Source of the DNA: Leisingera aquimarina DSM 24565 | GTDB lineage: Bacteria; Pseudomonadota; Alphaproteobacteria; Rhodobacterales; Rhodobacteraceae | NCBI RefSeq assembly: GCF_000473165.1 | Contig: NZ_KI421505.1 | Coordinates: 24,810-88,809, forward strand | Reading direction: 5' to 3' | DNA: 64,000 nucleotides | In this document: piece by piece, positions 10,333 through 20,100 of the stretch | How positions within the stretch are numbered: the stretch's first letter is position 1 | Layout: each line of letters starts with the position of its first letter | Position numbers and translations under genes: made by a program | Notes under the pieces: generated by a model | What the model saw: the letters and a program-made list of their open reading frames with translations, nothing else | Told to the model about the DNA's origin: nothing | The model's database searches: none

Positions 10333-10388
10333 TCATATGTAAGGCTCCGGGTGCTCAACAGCAGACCGGAGCCGGAAACACGGCGACG

Positions 10389-12053
10389 TTAGCCGGCAAG
10401 CCCCATCTGATAGTGATGCAGGTCGTAGGTGAGATGCATCCCCGCTCCGACGACGCCCGGGCGCACATGGCGGTACAGCGAGCGCCAGTAAGGCTGGATC
10501 GTTACCCCGTCGTCCTGAATGAGTTTCTGGATTTTCGCCATAACCGCACGGCGCTTATCCGCGTCAGCAATGGCAAGGGCTTCATCAAGCAGGGTATCGA
10601 ACTCGGCATTTTCCCAGCCGAACTCATTCCAGGGCTCACCCGAGCGGTAAGCGACTGCCAGAATCTGGACCGCCAGGGCCCTATGGTTCCAGTTTGTCGA
10701 GGAGAACGGGTATTTGGCCCAATCATTCCAGAATGTTGATCCTGGCAAGACAGAGCGTTTCACTTTGATGCCTGCATCGCGCAATTGAGCGGCGACGGCG
10801 TCAGTGGTGTTCCGGCGCCAGTCGTCGTCAATGGACAGGAGCTCATGTTCGAAGTCTTCCATGCCGGCCTCTTTCATCAGGGCAAGGGCACCTTCGGGGT
10901 CATATACGGCAGGCGGCAGCTCGGCATACTCCGGGTGTACTGGGGCTACATGGTGGTTCTCTGCCGGGATCCCCTGATCATTGTAGCCAAGTTCAAGACA
11001 GACTTTATTGTCCACAGCCATCGCAAGCGCGCGGCGGACCCGCACGTCCGCGTAGGGCTTTACTCCGTTCACCTCGGCCTGCTGATTGGGGCGAATGACA
11101 ATGGTCGACGCGGTAACCACTTCGGATTTTTCCAGTCCGATACCGTCAAACAGCGAAATGTAGTCCCCCAGCGACTCATAGACCACATCGATCTCTTCGG
11201 CTTCGATAGCAGCCAGCCAGGAGGAAGGATCAGTTCCGTAGTCGATGAACTCGATCCGGTCCAGATACGGCCCGCCATAGACCTCTGTTCCCCACCATTC
11301 CTGCTCTGAGTTGCGGACCAGCACGGCTTTGGTGCCGACTTCCAGCACTTCAATGAGGTAAGGGCCGGTCCCGGCATTCTTGTGCCCATCGGCTGCATTG
11401 TAGGACTGATGAATGATTGCGGCAGGATAGTCCGCCATGGCCGGTACAATTGAGATATCCGGGCGGGGCAATTTCAGATGGACGGTGTGATCGTCCGCTA
11501 CCTTGACGGCCCCTTCAATTGCCTTACCCGTCTCTGGATCTACAAGTGTCGCCATGCGGCCCGCCATCGAGTTGCCCTCGACCGACTTATCGCACCAGCC
11601 GATGATGTTTCGGGCGACATCCTCGGCGGTGAAGTTATCGCCGTTGTGCCATTTCACGCCCTTGCGAACATTGAGCGTGTATTCGGTGGCGGTGTCATTC
11701 ACTTCCCAGCTTTCGAGCAGCATCCCCCGGAAGGTCCCGTCGTTGTTGTATTCGACCAGGTATTCCAAGGTACTGCGGGTGAGGTTCCCCATTTCCGACC
11801 AGTCATAGGTCCGGGGTTCTTTGAGGCTTTGCACATTCATCTGAACGCGCAGAGTGCCGCCCATCTTTGGTGTCTGAGATGCGAAGGCGGGTGAGGCCGC
11901 TCCAACCATCCCGTATGCGGTGGCCGCAGCGACCCCCATCGACGTGGCGCGTGCCAGGAATTCCCGGCGGCTCAACTTGCCGGCGCAATGTTCCTCGGCG
12001 TACATTTTTGCAGCTGGATGGATTTGGAGTTGTGGCTTGGATTGACTAGGCAT
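10389..12053 (-). CDS. Tat-exported ABC substrate-binding protein, family 5 (peptide/opine type)
   Basis: A 554-residue extracellular solute-binding protein of the DppA/OppA/NikA family. It carries a twin-arginine signal (SRREFLA at residues 28-34, then a hydrophobic stretch ending near AFASQ), so it is exported folded. Family hallmarks include [25 protein letters not shown] and [11 protein letters not shown]. No permease or ATPase of this transporter type is in the window, so it must work with a transporter encoded elsewhere or be an orphan. It lies between the sulfatase (48 bp upstream) and the amidase on the same strand, which suggests it collects their shared substrate. Confidence 0.92.
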   Translation of the reverse strand: MPSQSKPQLQIHPAAKMYAEEHCAGKLSRREFLARATSMGVAAATAYGMVGAASPAFASQTPKMGGTLRVQMNVQSLKEPRTYDWSEMGNLTRSTLEYLVEYNNDGTFRGMLLESWEVNDTATEYTLNVRKGVKWHNGDNFTAEDVARNIIGWCDKSVEGNSMAGRMATLVDPETGKAIEGAVKVADDHTVHLKLPRPDISIVPAMADYPAAIIHQSYNAADGHKNAGTGPYLIEVLEVGTKAVLVRNSEQEWWGTEVYGGPYLDRIEFIDYGTDPSSWLAAIEAEEIDVVYESLGDYISLFDGIGLEKSEVVTASTIVIRPNQQAEVNGVKPYADVRVRRALAMAVDNKVCLELGYNDQGIPAENHHVAPVHPEYAELPPAVYDPEGALALMKEAGMEDFEHELLSIDDDWRRNTTDAVAAQLRDAGIKVKRSVLPGSTFWNDWAKYPFSSTNWNHRALAVQILAVAYRSGEPWNEFGWENAEFDTLLDEALAIADADKRRAVMAKIQKLIQDDGVTIQPYWRSLYRHVRPGVVGAGMHLTYDLHHYQMGLAG

Positions 12054-12100
12054 TTCATCCTCCCGTGTAAAAGCCAGGCTTGTCCGCCGTGTGTGGCGGT

Positions 12101-13624
12101 TCAGTACGTTGCGATAGATGGCCCGCCTGCATCGGGCGCAGGCGGGAAGAGATCCAGCAATTGGCGTGCCAGCTCGTCCCGGATTGGTCCAAATTCTGGG
12201 TTATGATACAGGTTGAAGTGCTCACCGGGATCCGCGCTGCGGTCGAAGAGCTCCCCCCAACTCGGATTGTTTGCGTAGAGAGTGAGGCGCCATTTTCCTG
12301 TAATCAGTGTCTGATTGTAGGTCTCGGGACGGGTGCGAGCGTGGTACTCGGCTATAAGGTGGTCTTGAGTTTCGTGGAGTTCGTCCGGCAGGAGGTTGGC
12401 GAAAGACGTTCCATCTCCAGCCTCTCCGGCAAGGCCCAAGTACTCCAGCAGCGTCGCCTTGAGATCGACATGGCTGGTGAACTGCGGCCGCTGCCCCTGT
12501 GTCACATTGGGTCCCGCCATGATCAGCGGAATGTTCAGCAACTGACGGTAAGGTGCAGGCCCCTTTCGGATCAGATTGTGATCACCCAGCAGTTCGCCAT
12601 GGTCTGAGGTGAAGATTATCAATGTATCTTCAGTCAGCCCCCGGTCATCAAGGACTTTCAGGATCTGGCCCACACGGCTGTCGATCATAGAGACCATTCC
12701 GTAGGTGTGAGCCATGGCTTGCCGAAGCGATGCGTCAGACAGGCTGTGTGTGGTCTGCATGAACCCTTGCTCGCGGGGTGGCCCTGGGTCGCGCAGAAAA
12801 TCCACGTAGCTCTTGCTGCCGTCTGCTCCGTCGCTTTCAGAGATATAGCTTGGCATGAGTGCAAGCTCGTTCACCTGTGCATCCGGAGCAGGCATGTCGG
12901 CGGGATCGTACATGTCGCACCAGGGGGCTGGCGGCGAGAACGGGTGATGCGGATCCGGAAAAGAGACAAGCAGGAAGAACGGGTTTGACGTGTCAGCAGC
13001 GGCAATGAAGTCGCATGCCTGGTCAGCTATCCAGCTATTGTAGTGCAATTCCTCCGGCACCGCGCTCTTCCAGATTTCATCACAATCCTCGGGCACCGGT
13101 GCCAGGGCGTTTTCCGGAAGGAACAGCTCTGCCGCCTCTGGTGCGGTTTTTCTCAGCCAGTTGGCATAGTGTCCGCCCTCTGTGGCGCTGACAGACTCAC
13201 CGATCAGAATGTCGACGGTGTCAAATCCATAGAACGGCCCGTTCCACCCTGCACTCTCGGGAAGTTCCCAGAAGGCATTGGAATCGGGCATTTTGTGCTC
13301 TGCGCCGGCCAGGATTGGCTGGAAATGAAACTTTCCCACGCCGTGCGTTCTGTATCCGGCCGCCTTTAATTCATGCGAGATGAGAGGAATTTCTTCGCTC
13401 AGAGCAACACCGTTGCGGGTCAGTCCGTGGTTTCTGGCAAGGAGACCGGAAAACAGCGTTGCACGGCTCGGCGAACAAATCTGATGCGGCGTGTAGTGGT
13501 TTGTAAATACTGCTCCGCGCTCTGCCAGAACGTCCACATTGGGCGTTCTGGCAATTGGATTGCCTGTACACCCTAAGCTGTCAGCGCGCTGCTGATCAGT
13601 CATGATTAGAACAACATTTGTCAT
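12101..13624 (-). CDS. Sulfatase (type I, formylglycine-dependent)
   Basis: A 507-residue alkaline-phosphatase-superfamily sulfatase hydrolysing a sulfate ester. The signature CSPSR at residues 50-54 supplies Cys50 for conversion to formylglycine. Metal-binding residues are seen in [10 protein letters not shown] (N-terminus) and [14 protein letters not shown] (about 320). No signal peptide is visible, so it acts in the cytoplasm on imported substrate. The start [12 protein letters not shown] (13624) is typical; the longer frame from 13654 adds an unconvincing leader. It heads a minus-strand operon with the binding protein and amidase, and the LysR gene diverges 106 bp away. The substrate is unknown; choline sulfate or a sulfated organic is possible. 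Confidence 0.9.
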   Translation of the reverse strand: MTNVVLIMTDQQRADSLGCTGNPIARTPNVDVLAERGAVFTNHYTPHQICSPSRATLFSGLLARNHGLTRNGVALSEEIPLISHELKAAGYRTHGVGKFHFQPILAGAEHKMPDSNAFWELPESAGWNGPFYGFDTVDILIGESVSATEGGHYANWLRKTAPEAAELFLPENALAPVPEDCDEIWKSAVPEELHYNSWIADQACDFIAAADTSNPFFLLVSFPDPHHPFSPPAPWCDMYDPADMPAPDAQVNELALMPSYISESDGADGSKSYVDFLRDPGPPREQGFMQTTHSLSDASLRQAMAHTYGMVSMIDSRVGQILKVLDDRGLTEDTLIIFTSDHGELLGDHNLIRKGPAPYRQLLNIPLIMAGPNVTQGQRPQFTSHVDLKATLLEYLGLAGEAGDGTSFANLLPDELHETQDHLIAEYHARTRPETYNQTLITGKWRLTLYANNPSWGELFDRSADPGEHFNLYHNPEFGPIRDELARQLLDLFPPAPDAGGPSIATY

Positions 13625-13730
13625 ACCCGAACCGTCCTGTGATCGTGATCTCAAAACGGTAGCGGCAAACTTGCATCTAAAAAAATACTATGTTTTTGTA
13701 CTGATATTCGAAATCCAAATATGACTTGTG

Positions 13731-14651
13731 ATGTTTGACCGGAAGCAACTCGAAATCTTTCGCACTGTTATGAGCACTGGTTCGGTTTCCGGAGCAGCAA
13801 CCCGCCTGAACCTCTCTCAACCCAGCGTCAGCCGTATCCTGGGCGATCTGGAGCGCGATTTCGGTTGCCCTTTGTTCACACGGAAAAGCAAGGGCGTGCA
13901 GCCGACCCCGGAAGCAGAAGAATTTCTGATCGAAGTCGAACGCACGTATTCTGCGCTAGCTTCTCTCGAAGAGGCTGCGGAGGAAATTGCCCGCAAGGAA
14001 CGTGGTACTCTGACTTTTGGTGCAAATACCGCCTTGTCACTTGAGGTCGTGCCTCGGGCTCTGAAAGCTCTGGGAGTTCAGAAACACGATATTGCCGTCA
14101 ACTGGCACGTCAAAACGTCCCGCTGGGTCACGGAATACGCCAGCATGGGTACGCTCAAGCTGGGCTTTGCCAACATTCAGGACATTCCTGAAGGCGTTAA
14201 CCTGCTCTACGAAGGGGCAGTCCCGCATATGTGCATTCTGAGCGAAGAGCATGAACTTGCCCAAGCTCACAGCTCGCTTCACCTTGAGGATCTGCGAAAG
14301 GAACGGCTCATCGGGCTGCAAGGGGGCATCGCTGACGAATTGTCTATGCATCAGATTGGAGACAGGTTCCTTTCCCCATTGACGTCTGAGCTTTCGATAA
14401 CGGCATTATTGCTGGGCGAACAAGATGTTGGCCTTCCTATCGCGGATGCATTCACTGCGCATTTCTGGACCGGACTGAAGCCGTCTGCCGCCCTTCCGAT
14501 TGCCGATCTTCCAGCCTATCGTTTCGCCTTGTTTGAGCCCATTGGCGCGAGGCCTTCTCTCATCGCGCACCGGTTTAAGGAAGAACTTACCCGCGAAACG
14601 GAGCGCATTCTGCGCTGGATAGAGGAAATGCCCGGACAGACAGATGCTTGA
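13731..14651 (+). CDS. LysR-family transcriptional regulator
   Basis: 306 residues. The N-terminal winged helix-turn-helix (about residues 1-60: MFDRKQLEIFRTVMSTGSVS, AATRLNLSQPSVSRIL) is followed by a periplasmic-binding-type effector domain (about 90-290). It is transcribed away from the sulfatase gene, the classic LysR arrangement, so it likely controls the sulfatase/binding protein/amidase operon in response to a substrate-derived ligand. The AT-rich shared intergenic region 13625-13730 should hold its operator; no clear T-N11-A dyad was picked out. A GTG three codons-worth of sequence upstream of the ATG is not needed. Confidence 0.92.
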   Translation: MFDRKQLEIFRTVMSTGSVSGAATRLNLSQPSVSRILGDLERDFGCPLFTRKSKGVQPTPEAEEFLIEVERTYSALASLEEAAEEIARKERGTLTFGANTALSLEVVPRALKALGVQKHDIAVNWHVKTSRWVTEYASMGTLKLGFANIQDIPEGVNLLYEGAVPHMCILSEEHELAQAHSSLHLEDLRKERLIGLQGGIADELSMHQIGDRFLSPLTSELSITALLLGEQDVGLPIADAFTAHFWTGLKPSAALPIADLPAYRFALFEPIGARPSLIAHRFKEELTRETERILRWIEEMPGQTDA

Positions 14652-14736
14652 AGTTCCGGTGGTCGGCGATGAAACCGCCGCGGGCGGCGCCTGAAACTTA
14701 AATCAGCGACCTTGCTCTCAAGCAAATGGAGTTAAT

Positions 14737-15128
14737 GTGACAACACCCGGCCACCCGTTCACGGTGATGGATCAGGCCCGCGGCTATGCTGCGCGCGGCG
14801 GTGGCGCGGTGCCGGTGAGCCGAATGCTCCTCTGCCTATACCTATCAGGCGGACGCCTGCTGATCTGCCCCGAGTGCGCGCATGAATGGGCGGCGGATGC
14901 GCCGTCTGACCTAGCCGCAGACGTGCGTGACAGCGTGGGCAATGTGCTATGTGATGGAGACACTGTGACGGTTGTGAAAGACCTGAAGCTTTAAGGGACG
15001 TCCTCGGTCATCAAGGACGGAACAAAGTTCGGGGAATCCGGCTGGTCGGCGGCGACCGCGACAAAGATTGCAAGGTGCCGTGGTTCGGTCCAATCGGGCT
15101 GAAATCCAAATTTTTGAAGAAAGTATCC
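14737..15128 (+). pseudogene. phnA/yjdM-like zinc-ribbon protein pseudogene
   Basis: Pieces of the PhnA/YjdM family appear in several frames: AECSSAYTYQAD (about 14815), then LLICPECAHEWA and [16 protein letters not shown] to a stop at 14994, then [12 protein letters not shown] in the same frame past the stop, and GDRDKDCK...LKSKFLKKV in another frame. At least two frameshifts and one stop are needed, so the gene is dead. Family members are small two-part proteins with a zinc ribbon and an SH3-like tail; their role is not firmly known. Confidence 0.75.
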
Positions 15129-15188
15129 GGGTAAGGCCCTCGCTGATGGCCGGCGTCCGGGCTGCGATGGGTGCGGATCAGGCGACGG

Positions 15189-15296
15189 TCAGAACCCCCT
15201 TTCATTGGGCTTGCCCTGCCATTGTAGGAAGGCGCTGAACAGCTGCTGCTGGGTGCCGGTACCGAGCTTGGCATAGGCATTCTTGCGGTGGCTCAT
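15189..15296 (-). pseudogene. LuxR-type helix-turn-helix tail fragment
   Basis: The minus strand encodes 35 residues (MSHRKNAYAKLGTGTQQQLF and a short tail) resembling the last helices of a LuxR-type DNA-binding domain. No upstream domain is present. It is part of the debris field 14652-16030. Confidence 0.35.
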
Positions 15297-15349
15297 ATCG
15301 GCTTAGCGTAGGATTCCATACTCACCCGCGACTAACCCCATGTTATTCT

Positions 15350-15690
15350 TCACCAAGGAACCTCAAGGACGATTTTGCCGGCGTGGCCCTTTCGGGCAAA
15401 ACTTTCCTGTGCCTTGGCAATGTCCTTCAGAGCGTAGGTTTCTGCAACCAGCGGCTTGATTTCGCCGCGTTCGATTTGGCTGACCAGATTGCCGAAGACC
15501 TCGGGTACCAGAACTGTGCAGCCGAAGAAGCTGAGATCTTTCAGATAGAGTGTTCGCACATCCAGACCGACGATGTGGCCGCCGATTGCGCCTGCCACGG
15601 CATAGCGCCCACCCGGACGTATTACGTCCAGCAGGACCGGCCACTGTGGCCCTGCCCGCAAATCCATCACTTTCGACCGCGGCACCGAAT
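15350..15690 (-). pseudogene. Zinc-type alcohol dehydrogenase / quinone oxidoreductase C-terminal fragment
   Basis: The minus strand encodes about 105 residues of the C-terminal half of a medium-chain dehydrogenase: WPVLLDVIRPGGRYAVAGA, LDVRTLYLKDLSFFGC, VSQIERGEIKPLVAETY, and the end HAGKIVLEV. The N-terminal catalytic domain and most of the cofactor fold are missing. The sequence upstream is replaced by an IS30 transposase fragment in the opposite orientation, which probably caused the truncation. Confidence 0.75.
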
Positions 15691-15734
15691 TCGTGTCCTG
15701 GCCGCATCTGCAAGCACAGACCAGTACGCAGACA

Positions 15735-15975
15735 TGGTATTGCGCCCCCTGCTCTCCTTGGCAAAAGGGCACGGTTGAGAACACAAGCCGGCGGGCCCGG
15801 CGATGGCTTCCGCGGAAGCACGATATCCGGCAGCTCTCAGATCACGACATTAAAGTAATTTGCGAGACCGTCTTAACAACACGCCCCGCAAATGCCTTGG
15901 GTGGAAGACGCCCGCGGGGTCTTCAGAGAGAAGATGATGGAAGAACTGGGCCGCTCCCCCAACCCTCAGAGGCAA
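15735..15975 (+). pseudogene. IS30-family transposase C-terminal remnant
   Basis: The plus strand reads YCAPCSPWQKGTVENTSRRA, then LPRKHDIRQLSDHDIKV, and after a frameshift LNNTPRKCLGWKTPAG and FREKMMEELGRS to a stop. These are the conserved C-terminal blocks of IS30-family integrases (PWQKGTVEN carries the catalytic Glu). The N-terminal two-thirds and both element ends are missing. Confidence 0.8.
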
Positions 15976-16031
15976 TAGGTACCGCGGTTCAGGTGTCGCT
16001 CACACGGGTGGATTTGTCGGAGTGGCTTTGA

Positions 16032-16396
16032 TGATGGGTTGGGTAGCCCCTCCTGAAGGCACTTGTGCGAAAGTGGTCCGGATTGGACCAGGAGGATGAG
16101 CAATGAAGGAAGAACGACATTACAACTTTAGATCATTTATTAATAACTGCCTGAAGTTGTTTTATTAAAAAACCATAATAAATGATTGCTCGCGTCATAC
16201 CTGTATAGCAGATTGAACGGTATTACAGTATCAATAAACACAGTTTTCTGCAGGCGGGATCCAGCGGTGCACGCATTTTTCGTTGCTGATGCCGCCGCCG
16301 CGGTGACCCGCCCTGACCGCCAACCGATCAGAATGAGCACGCTCCGCCTCTGAAACAGGGGTGCGTGCCGCCACCCGCCATTATGCTGAGGGAATT
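16032..16396. promoter_or_regulatory. AT-rich leader of the exopolysaccharide operon with 11-bp inverted repeat
   Basis: No gene is seen here. The stretch 16120-16240 is strikingly AT-rich for this window and carries a perfect inverted repeat, ATCATTTATTA (16132-16142) and TAATAAATGAT (16176-16186), separated by 33 bases. It lies about 210-265 bp upstream of the first glycosyltransferase start. It is likely the promoter/operator area of the operon, possibly a site for a nucleoid or biofilm regulator. It could instead be another mobile-element end. Confidence 0.5.
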
Positions 16397-17632
16397 TTGA
16401 GAATACTCATTCTTGCATATGCCTGCGAGCCGGGCAAAGGCGGCGAAGGCGAAATCGGCTGGGCGCTGGCAAACCGGCTGGCGGGCGCGCATCAGGTCTG
16501 GGTGCTGACCCGTCGCAACAACCAGCCTGCCCTGGCCGCTGCAAACCGGAACCCGGATCTGAAGCTCCTCTATTACGATCTGCCGCGCCTGTTCATCGTC
16601 TTGAAGGGCCGCGGAAAAAAGAACTTCCTGCTGTATTACTACCTCTGGCAGCTTGGCTCTGCCGCCGCAATCCGCCGGTTTGACCGGGTTCACGGCTTTG
16701 AGGTCATCCACCATCTGACCGGCGGGATGGACTGGATGCCCTCCGGCGCCGCCTTTCAGAAAAAGCCGTTTGTCTGGGGGCCGGTGGGCAGCGAAAACAC
16801 CCATCCTCTGATCCGCAGGCAGATGCCCTGGCGCGCCCGGCTCAAAGATATTGCCCGCTCGGCTCTGCGCTATTGCCTGCGCAATCTGGCCCCCGGCGTC
16901 CGCCGCACCCGCGCCAGGGCGGATGTGATCCTGTCGCACACGCCGGGCAACTTTCCTGGCAAACTGCAGAACAAAGTGGTGCCTTTTGTGCAGACAGGGA
17001 TTGAGTCCGCGCCGCGGATGGCGCAGCGGAAAACGGATTTGCAGCGCGGCAGGGTGATCCGGATTATCTATGCCGGTGAATTTGTTGATTGGAAGGGCGC
17101 GCTTCTGGCGGTCCGCGCCTTTGCCGGATTTCATGCCGCATATCCGCAGTCCCGGCTGACAATGGTTGGCGCAGGCAACCAGGAGACCGCGATCCGCGCG
17201 GTGATCCGCCGGAACGGTTTGGACACCGCGGTAACCCTGACCGGGAAACTGCCGATGGCGGCGCTGCTGAGCGAGCTGAACCGCGCCGATGTTTTTCTCT
17301 ATCCCAGCTACCACCACGGGCTGGCGACCGTTCTGCTGCAGGCCATGCTGACCGGCCTGCCCACCGTCTGCCTGGAAGGGGACGCCATTGGCCGCGCGGT
17401 GGGTCAGGAGGCCGGAATAACCCTGCCGCCGCCAGGCTCCGGCGATGCTGCCGGAGTGCTGGCGCAGGCGTTACTGACGCTGGCCGGGGATGAGGAACTG
17501 CGGCAGATAAAAGCCAGGGTTGCAATGGATCTGGCCCTGAACACGTATAACTATGATGCAATCACGGCGCGGCACACAGACGTCTACTGTTCCCTTTTGG
17601 CGCAGCCCGGCACGGCAGCCGGATCCGTGTGA
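16397..17632 (+). CDS. Glycosyltransferase, GT4 family
   Basis: A GT-B fold glycosyltransferase of about 411 residues. The N-terminus RILILAYACEPGKGGEGEIG is the usual start of a GT4 subgroup, so TTG at 16397 is preferred to GTG at 16361; GAGGGA lies just upstream. The C-terminal nucleotide-sugar domain shows GEFVDWKGALLAVRAFAG (about 220), GKLPMAAL and the E-x7-E-like region HHGLATVLLQAMLTGLPTVC. It transfers an unknown sugar from a nucleotide donor to the lipid-linked repeat unit in the cytoplasm. It is the first gene of the polysaccharide operon, 9 bp before the flippase. Confidence 0.87.
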   Translation: MRILILAYACEPGKGGEGEIGWALANRLAGAHQVWVLTRRNNQPALAAANRNPDLKLLYYDLPRLFIVLKGRGKKNFLLYYYLWQLGSAAAIRRFDRVHGFEVIHHLTGGMDWMPSGAAFQKKPFVWGPVGSENTHPLIRRQMPWRARLKDIARSALRYCLRNLAPGVRRTRARADVILSHTPGNFPGKLQNKVVPFVQTGIESAPRMAQRKTDLQRGRVIRIIYAGEFVDWKGALLAVRAFAGFHAAYPQSRLTMVGAGNQETAIRAVIRRNGLDTAVTLTGKLPMAALLSELNRADVFLYPSYHHGLATVLLQAMLTGLPTVCLEGDAIGRAVGQEAGITLPPPGSGDAAGVLAQALLTLAGDEELRQIKARVAMDLALNTYNYDAITARHTDVYCSLLAQPGTAAGSV

Positions 17633-17641
17633 GCTGCCGGC

Positions 17642-18967
17642 ATGATTTCCACCGCCCGCTCCCGTCCCAGCCCCCGCCCAAGGAGCACTCTTTCATTTTA
17701 CCTGCGCAACGGGGCTGTTGTCGGGATCATCAAACTGGCGTCGGTGCCGCTGGTGCTGTCGATTTCGGTGCTGCTGGCCCGCTGGCTGGGGCCGCAGGAA
17801 TACGGCGTCTATGCCATCGCCTGGTCGCTGGCCGCGATTGGCGCCGCGGCGGTCTCTGGCGGAGTGTCGCAATTTCTGACCCGGCGGGTGGCACTGCTGC
17901 ACAAGAGCGGCCGGAAGCCTGAAATCCAGCCGCATATTGCCGCCGCGATGCGGCTTGTCAGCCTTGCAGCGCTTTTGTTCCTGCTGCTGCTCGCCGCCGG
18001 CTGGAGCACGCGAGCCATCCCGCTGCCCCTCACCGGCGGCACCATTGCGCTGATCTTTCTGGTTGCCGCCTTTATCGGAGTGATCAACATCGGCAGCGCT
18101 GCGCTGCGCGGGCTGGAGCGGGCCGCCGAAGGGCAGCTCTTTCTCCTGATCGTGGCCCCGGCGGCCTCGGCTGCTGTCCTGCTGCTGATGATCTCCCTGA
18201 CCGGCAGCCGGACCGCCTGGGCAGCGCTGGCCGCAATAGCCGCCGGCTATGGGCTGGGCGCAGTGCTGGCGCAATTGCGGCTCGGACAGCTGACGGCAGG
18301 GTTCAGCGGCCCCGCCACAGACGCACGCGCCCTGGTCCGCCCTGTCGCCGCGCAAAGCAAAACCTACATCGCCTATGCGGTGCTGATGATCCTGAGCCTG
18401 CAGCTGAACCTGCTTCTGGTCGGTGTTTTGCTGCAGGCAGAGCACGTCTCCTATTACAATCTGGCGGATAAGGCGGCCCAGTTTGCCGTGCTGCCGGTCG
18501 GCATCCTGGAATTACTGATGGCGACCCGGGTTGTCAGCCTGTACGCCCAGGGCGACCTCAAAGCTCTCAGGAAGCTATACCTGACTCTGACCGCGGCCGG
18601 GTTTGCAGCAGCCCTGCTGATCGCCGCGCCGCTGTATTTCCTGGGTGAAGAAATCATCCGCCTGCTGCTGGGACAGACCTATGCCAGCGGCATTTACCCG
18701 GTGCTGCTGCTGCTGCTTGCCGCGCAGCTGGTGCGCGCGGCCTTCGGGCCGCTGACGGTGATGCTGCTGATGACGGGGCATCAAGCCTATTGCGTTGCCA
18801 GCCAGCTGGCCGGCGCGGCGGTTCTTGGCACCGCAACCTGGGTTCTTGTGCCGCAGTTTGGCCTGCAGGGCGCAGGCATGGCCGCCACGGCCGGCGTTCT
18901 GGCAGCCTATCTGCCGCTGGCAGCCGGCGGTTACCGGACCCTAGGCCTGCGGTTGCCGTTCCTATGA
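17642..18967 (+). CDS. Oligosaccharide flippase (Wzx-like)
   Basis: A 441-residue integral membrane protein with about 12 hydrophobic helices, starting with a basic tail then NGAVVGIIKLASVPLVLSIS, typical of MOP/PST polysaccharide flippases. It would move the undecaprenyl-linked repeat unit to the periplasmic face for polymerisation. It overlaps the next gene by 4 bp (ATGA at 18964). It follows the first glycosyltransferase and precedes a polymerase-like gene, a Wzx/Wzy-type arrangement. Confidence 0.87.
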   Translation: MISTARSRPSPRPRSTLSFYLRNGAVVGIIKLASVPLVLSISVLLARWLGPQEYGVYAIAWSLAAIGAAAVSGGVSQFLTRRVALLHKSGRKPEIQPHIAAAMRLVSLAALLFLLLLAAGWSTRAIPLPLTGGTIALIFLVAAFIGVINIGSAALRGLERAAEGQLFLLIVAPAASAAVLLLMISLTGSRTAWAALAAIAAGYGLGAVLAQLRLGQLTAGFSGPATDARALVRPVAAQSKTYIAYAVLMILSLQLNLLLVGVLLQAEHVSYYNLADKAAQFAVLPVGILELLMATRVVSLYAQGDLKALRKLYLTLTAAGFAAALLIAAPLYFLGEEIIRLLLGQTYASGIYPVLLLLLAAQLVRAAFGPLTVMLLMTGHQAYCVASQLAGAAVLGTATWVLVPQFGLQGAGMAATAGVLAAYLPLAAGGYRTLGLRLPFL

Positions 18968-20100
18968 GCCCCCGCATGTTTCCCGTCACGCAGCCCGGCT
19001 TTCCAGGCTTCATCGAAGAACTGGGCCTGCTGGGCATCGAACCCTGCCGCGCCGCGGATCCCGGCGCCACCGCTTTTGCCGTGCTCAGGGCCGCCAGCGT
19101 GCAGCGCTGGCTGCTGGTGCCGCTGCAAGGCCGCGCGGCAGTGGCAGATGCTTTGCGGATGCTGACCCCGATGTCGCGCCGCGCACGGCTGGCGAAATCC
19201 GCCGTGCTGGCCCTCAACGGCGCGGGGCTGCGCCCGGTCTGGACCCGCAACCGCATCTATCTGAAGGCGCGCGCGCGCACTTCCTGCCTGCACAGCTGGC
19301 CTTCGGCGGCTTTCTTCTCGGGCACGCCGGGGCCCGAGCGCAAGATAACGGTGCAACTGCGCGGCGCGCACAGCCGCGAAAACGCCTATCTGAAACTGGC
19401 CTGCTCACCGCACGCCAACACGCTGATCTCAAACGAGGTGCGGGCGCTGCGATCCGCCCGCAAGCTGGATCTGTCGTCGGCGCTGCTGCCGTCCGTGCTG
19501 GGATACACCCGGTTCGGCCCCCGCCGTGCGTATATCTGCAGCGACGAGACCCGCCCCGGCTTCAACCCGGCCCGCACCCTGCGCCAAAGCCATTTTGATT
19601 TCCTGGACGAGATGGCGGCGAAAACGGCGGCCCCCCTCAGCTGTCAATACCTTCACGATCTGATGCAGAAGCATGCAGCGGCGGCAAAATCCCTGCCAGC
19701 GGCGCAAACCGATCTGGCCGCCCGCGGGCTGGAAACCCTGCGCCGTATCCTTGCCCGCAGCCCGGTGCATGCTGCCTTGGCGCATGGCGATTTCACCCCC
19801 TGGAACTGCACCGCTACCGGCTCCCGCCTTTATGTCTTCGACTGGGAGCTTTCGGCCCGCCAGCCGCTTGGCTGGGATCACCTGCATTTCTGGCGCAGCA
19901 GCGGCACAGCGCCGCCCTGCGGCGACCCCGTCCCGCTGCTGCGCCAGATGCAGGCGCGCTGGCATCACGGATCGGCCGGGAGCGCCAGGTTCCTGCTGAT
20001 TGCTTATCATCTGGACCGGATTTTCCGGCGCAATGCCTGCCCTGCCAGCCCGGAAATGCTGCAGCGCCTGCTGGCAGCGCCGGCGCAGGACGCCGCATGA
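18964..20100 (+). CDS. Aminoglycoside-phosphotransferase-fold kinase-like protein of polysaccharide operon
   Basis: 378 residues from ATG 18964, which overlaps the flippase stop; a longer frame from 18790 lies inside the flippase. The C-terminal half carries the APH/choline-kinase catalytic motif HGDFTPWN (about residue 276) and a DFG-like metal site FDWELSARQPLGWDHLHFW. The N-terminal 150 residues are poorly conserved. It probably phosphorylates a small molecule or a glycan intermediate, adding a non-sugar decoration or activating a precursor; the substrate is unknown. It is translationally coupled both to the flippase and to the downstream polymerase (ATGA), so it is an integral operon member rather than a resistance gene. 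Confidence 0.72.
   Translation: MSPRMFPVTQPGFPGFIEELGLLGIEPCRAADPGATAFAVLRAASVQRWLLVPLQGRAAVADALRMLTPMSRRARLAKSAVLALNGAGLRPVWTRNRIYLKARARTSCLHSWPSAAFFSGTPGPERKITVQLRGAHSRENAYLKLACSPHANTLISNEVRALRSARKLDLSSALLPSVLGYTRFGPRRAYICSDETRPGFNPARTLRQSHFDFLDEMAAKTAAPLSCQYLHDLMQKHAAAAKSLPAAQTDLAARGLETLRRILARSPVHAALAHGDFTPWNCTATGSRLYVFDWELSARQPLGWDHLHFWRSSGTAPPCGDPVPLLRQMQARWHHGSAGSARFLLIAYHLDRIFRRNACPASPEMLQRLLAAPAQDAA

Noticed and set aside
14737-14994. An intact 85-residue protein
   Set aside because: Its N-terminal half is out of frame with the PhnA/YjdM zinc ribbon, and further PhnA sequence continues beyond the stop, so it is a pseudogene rather than a novel small gene.
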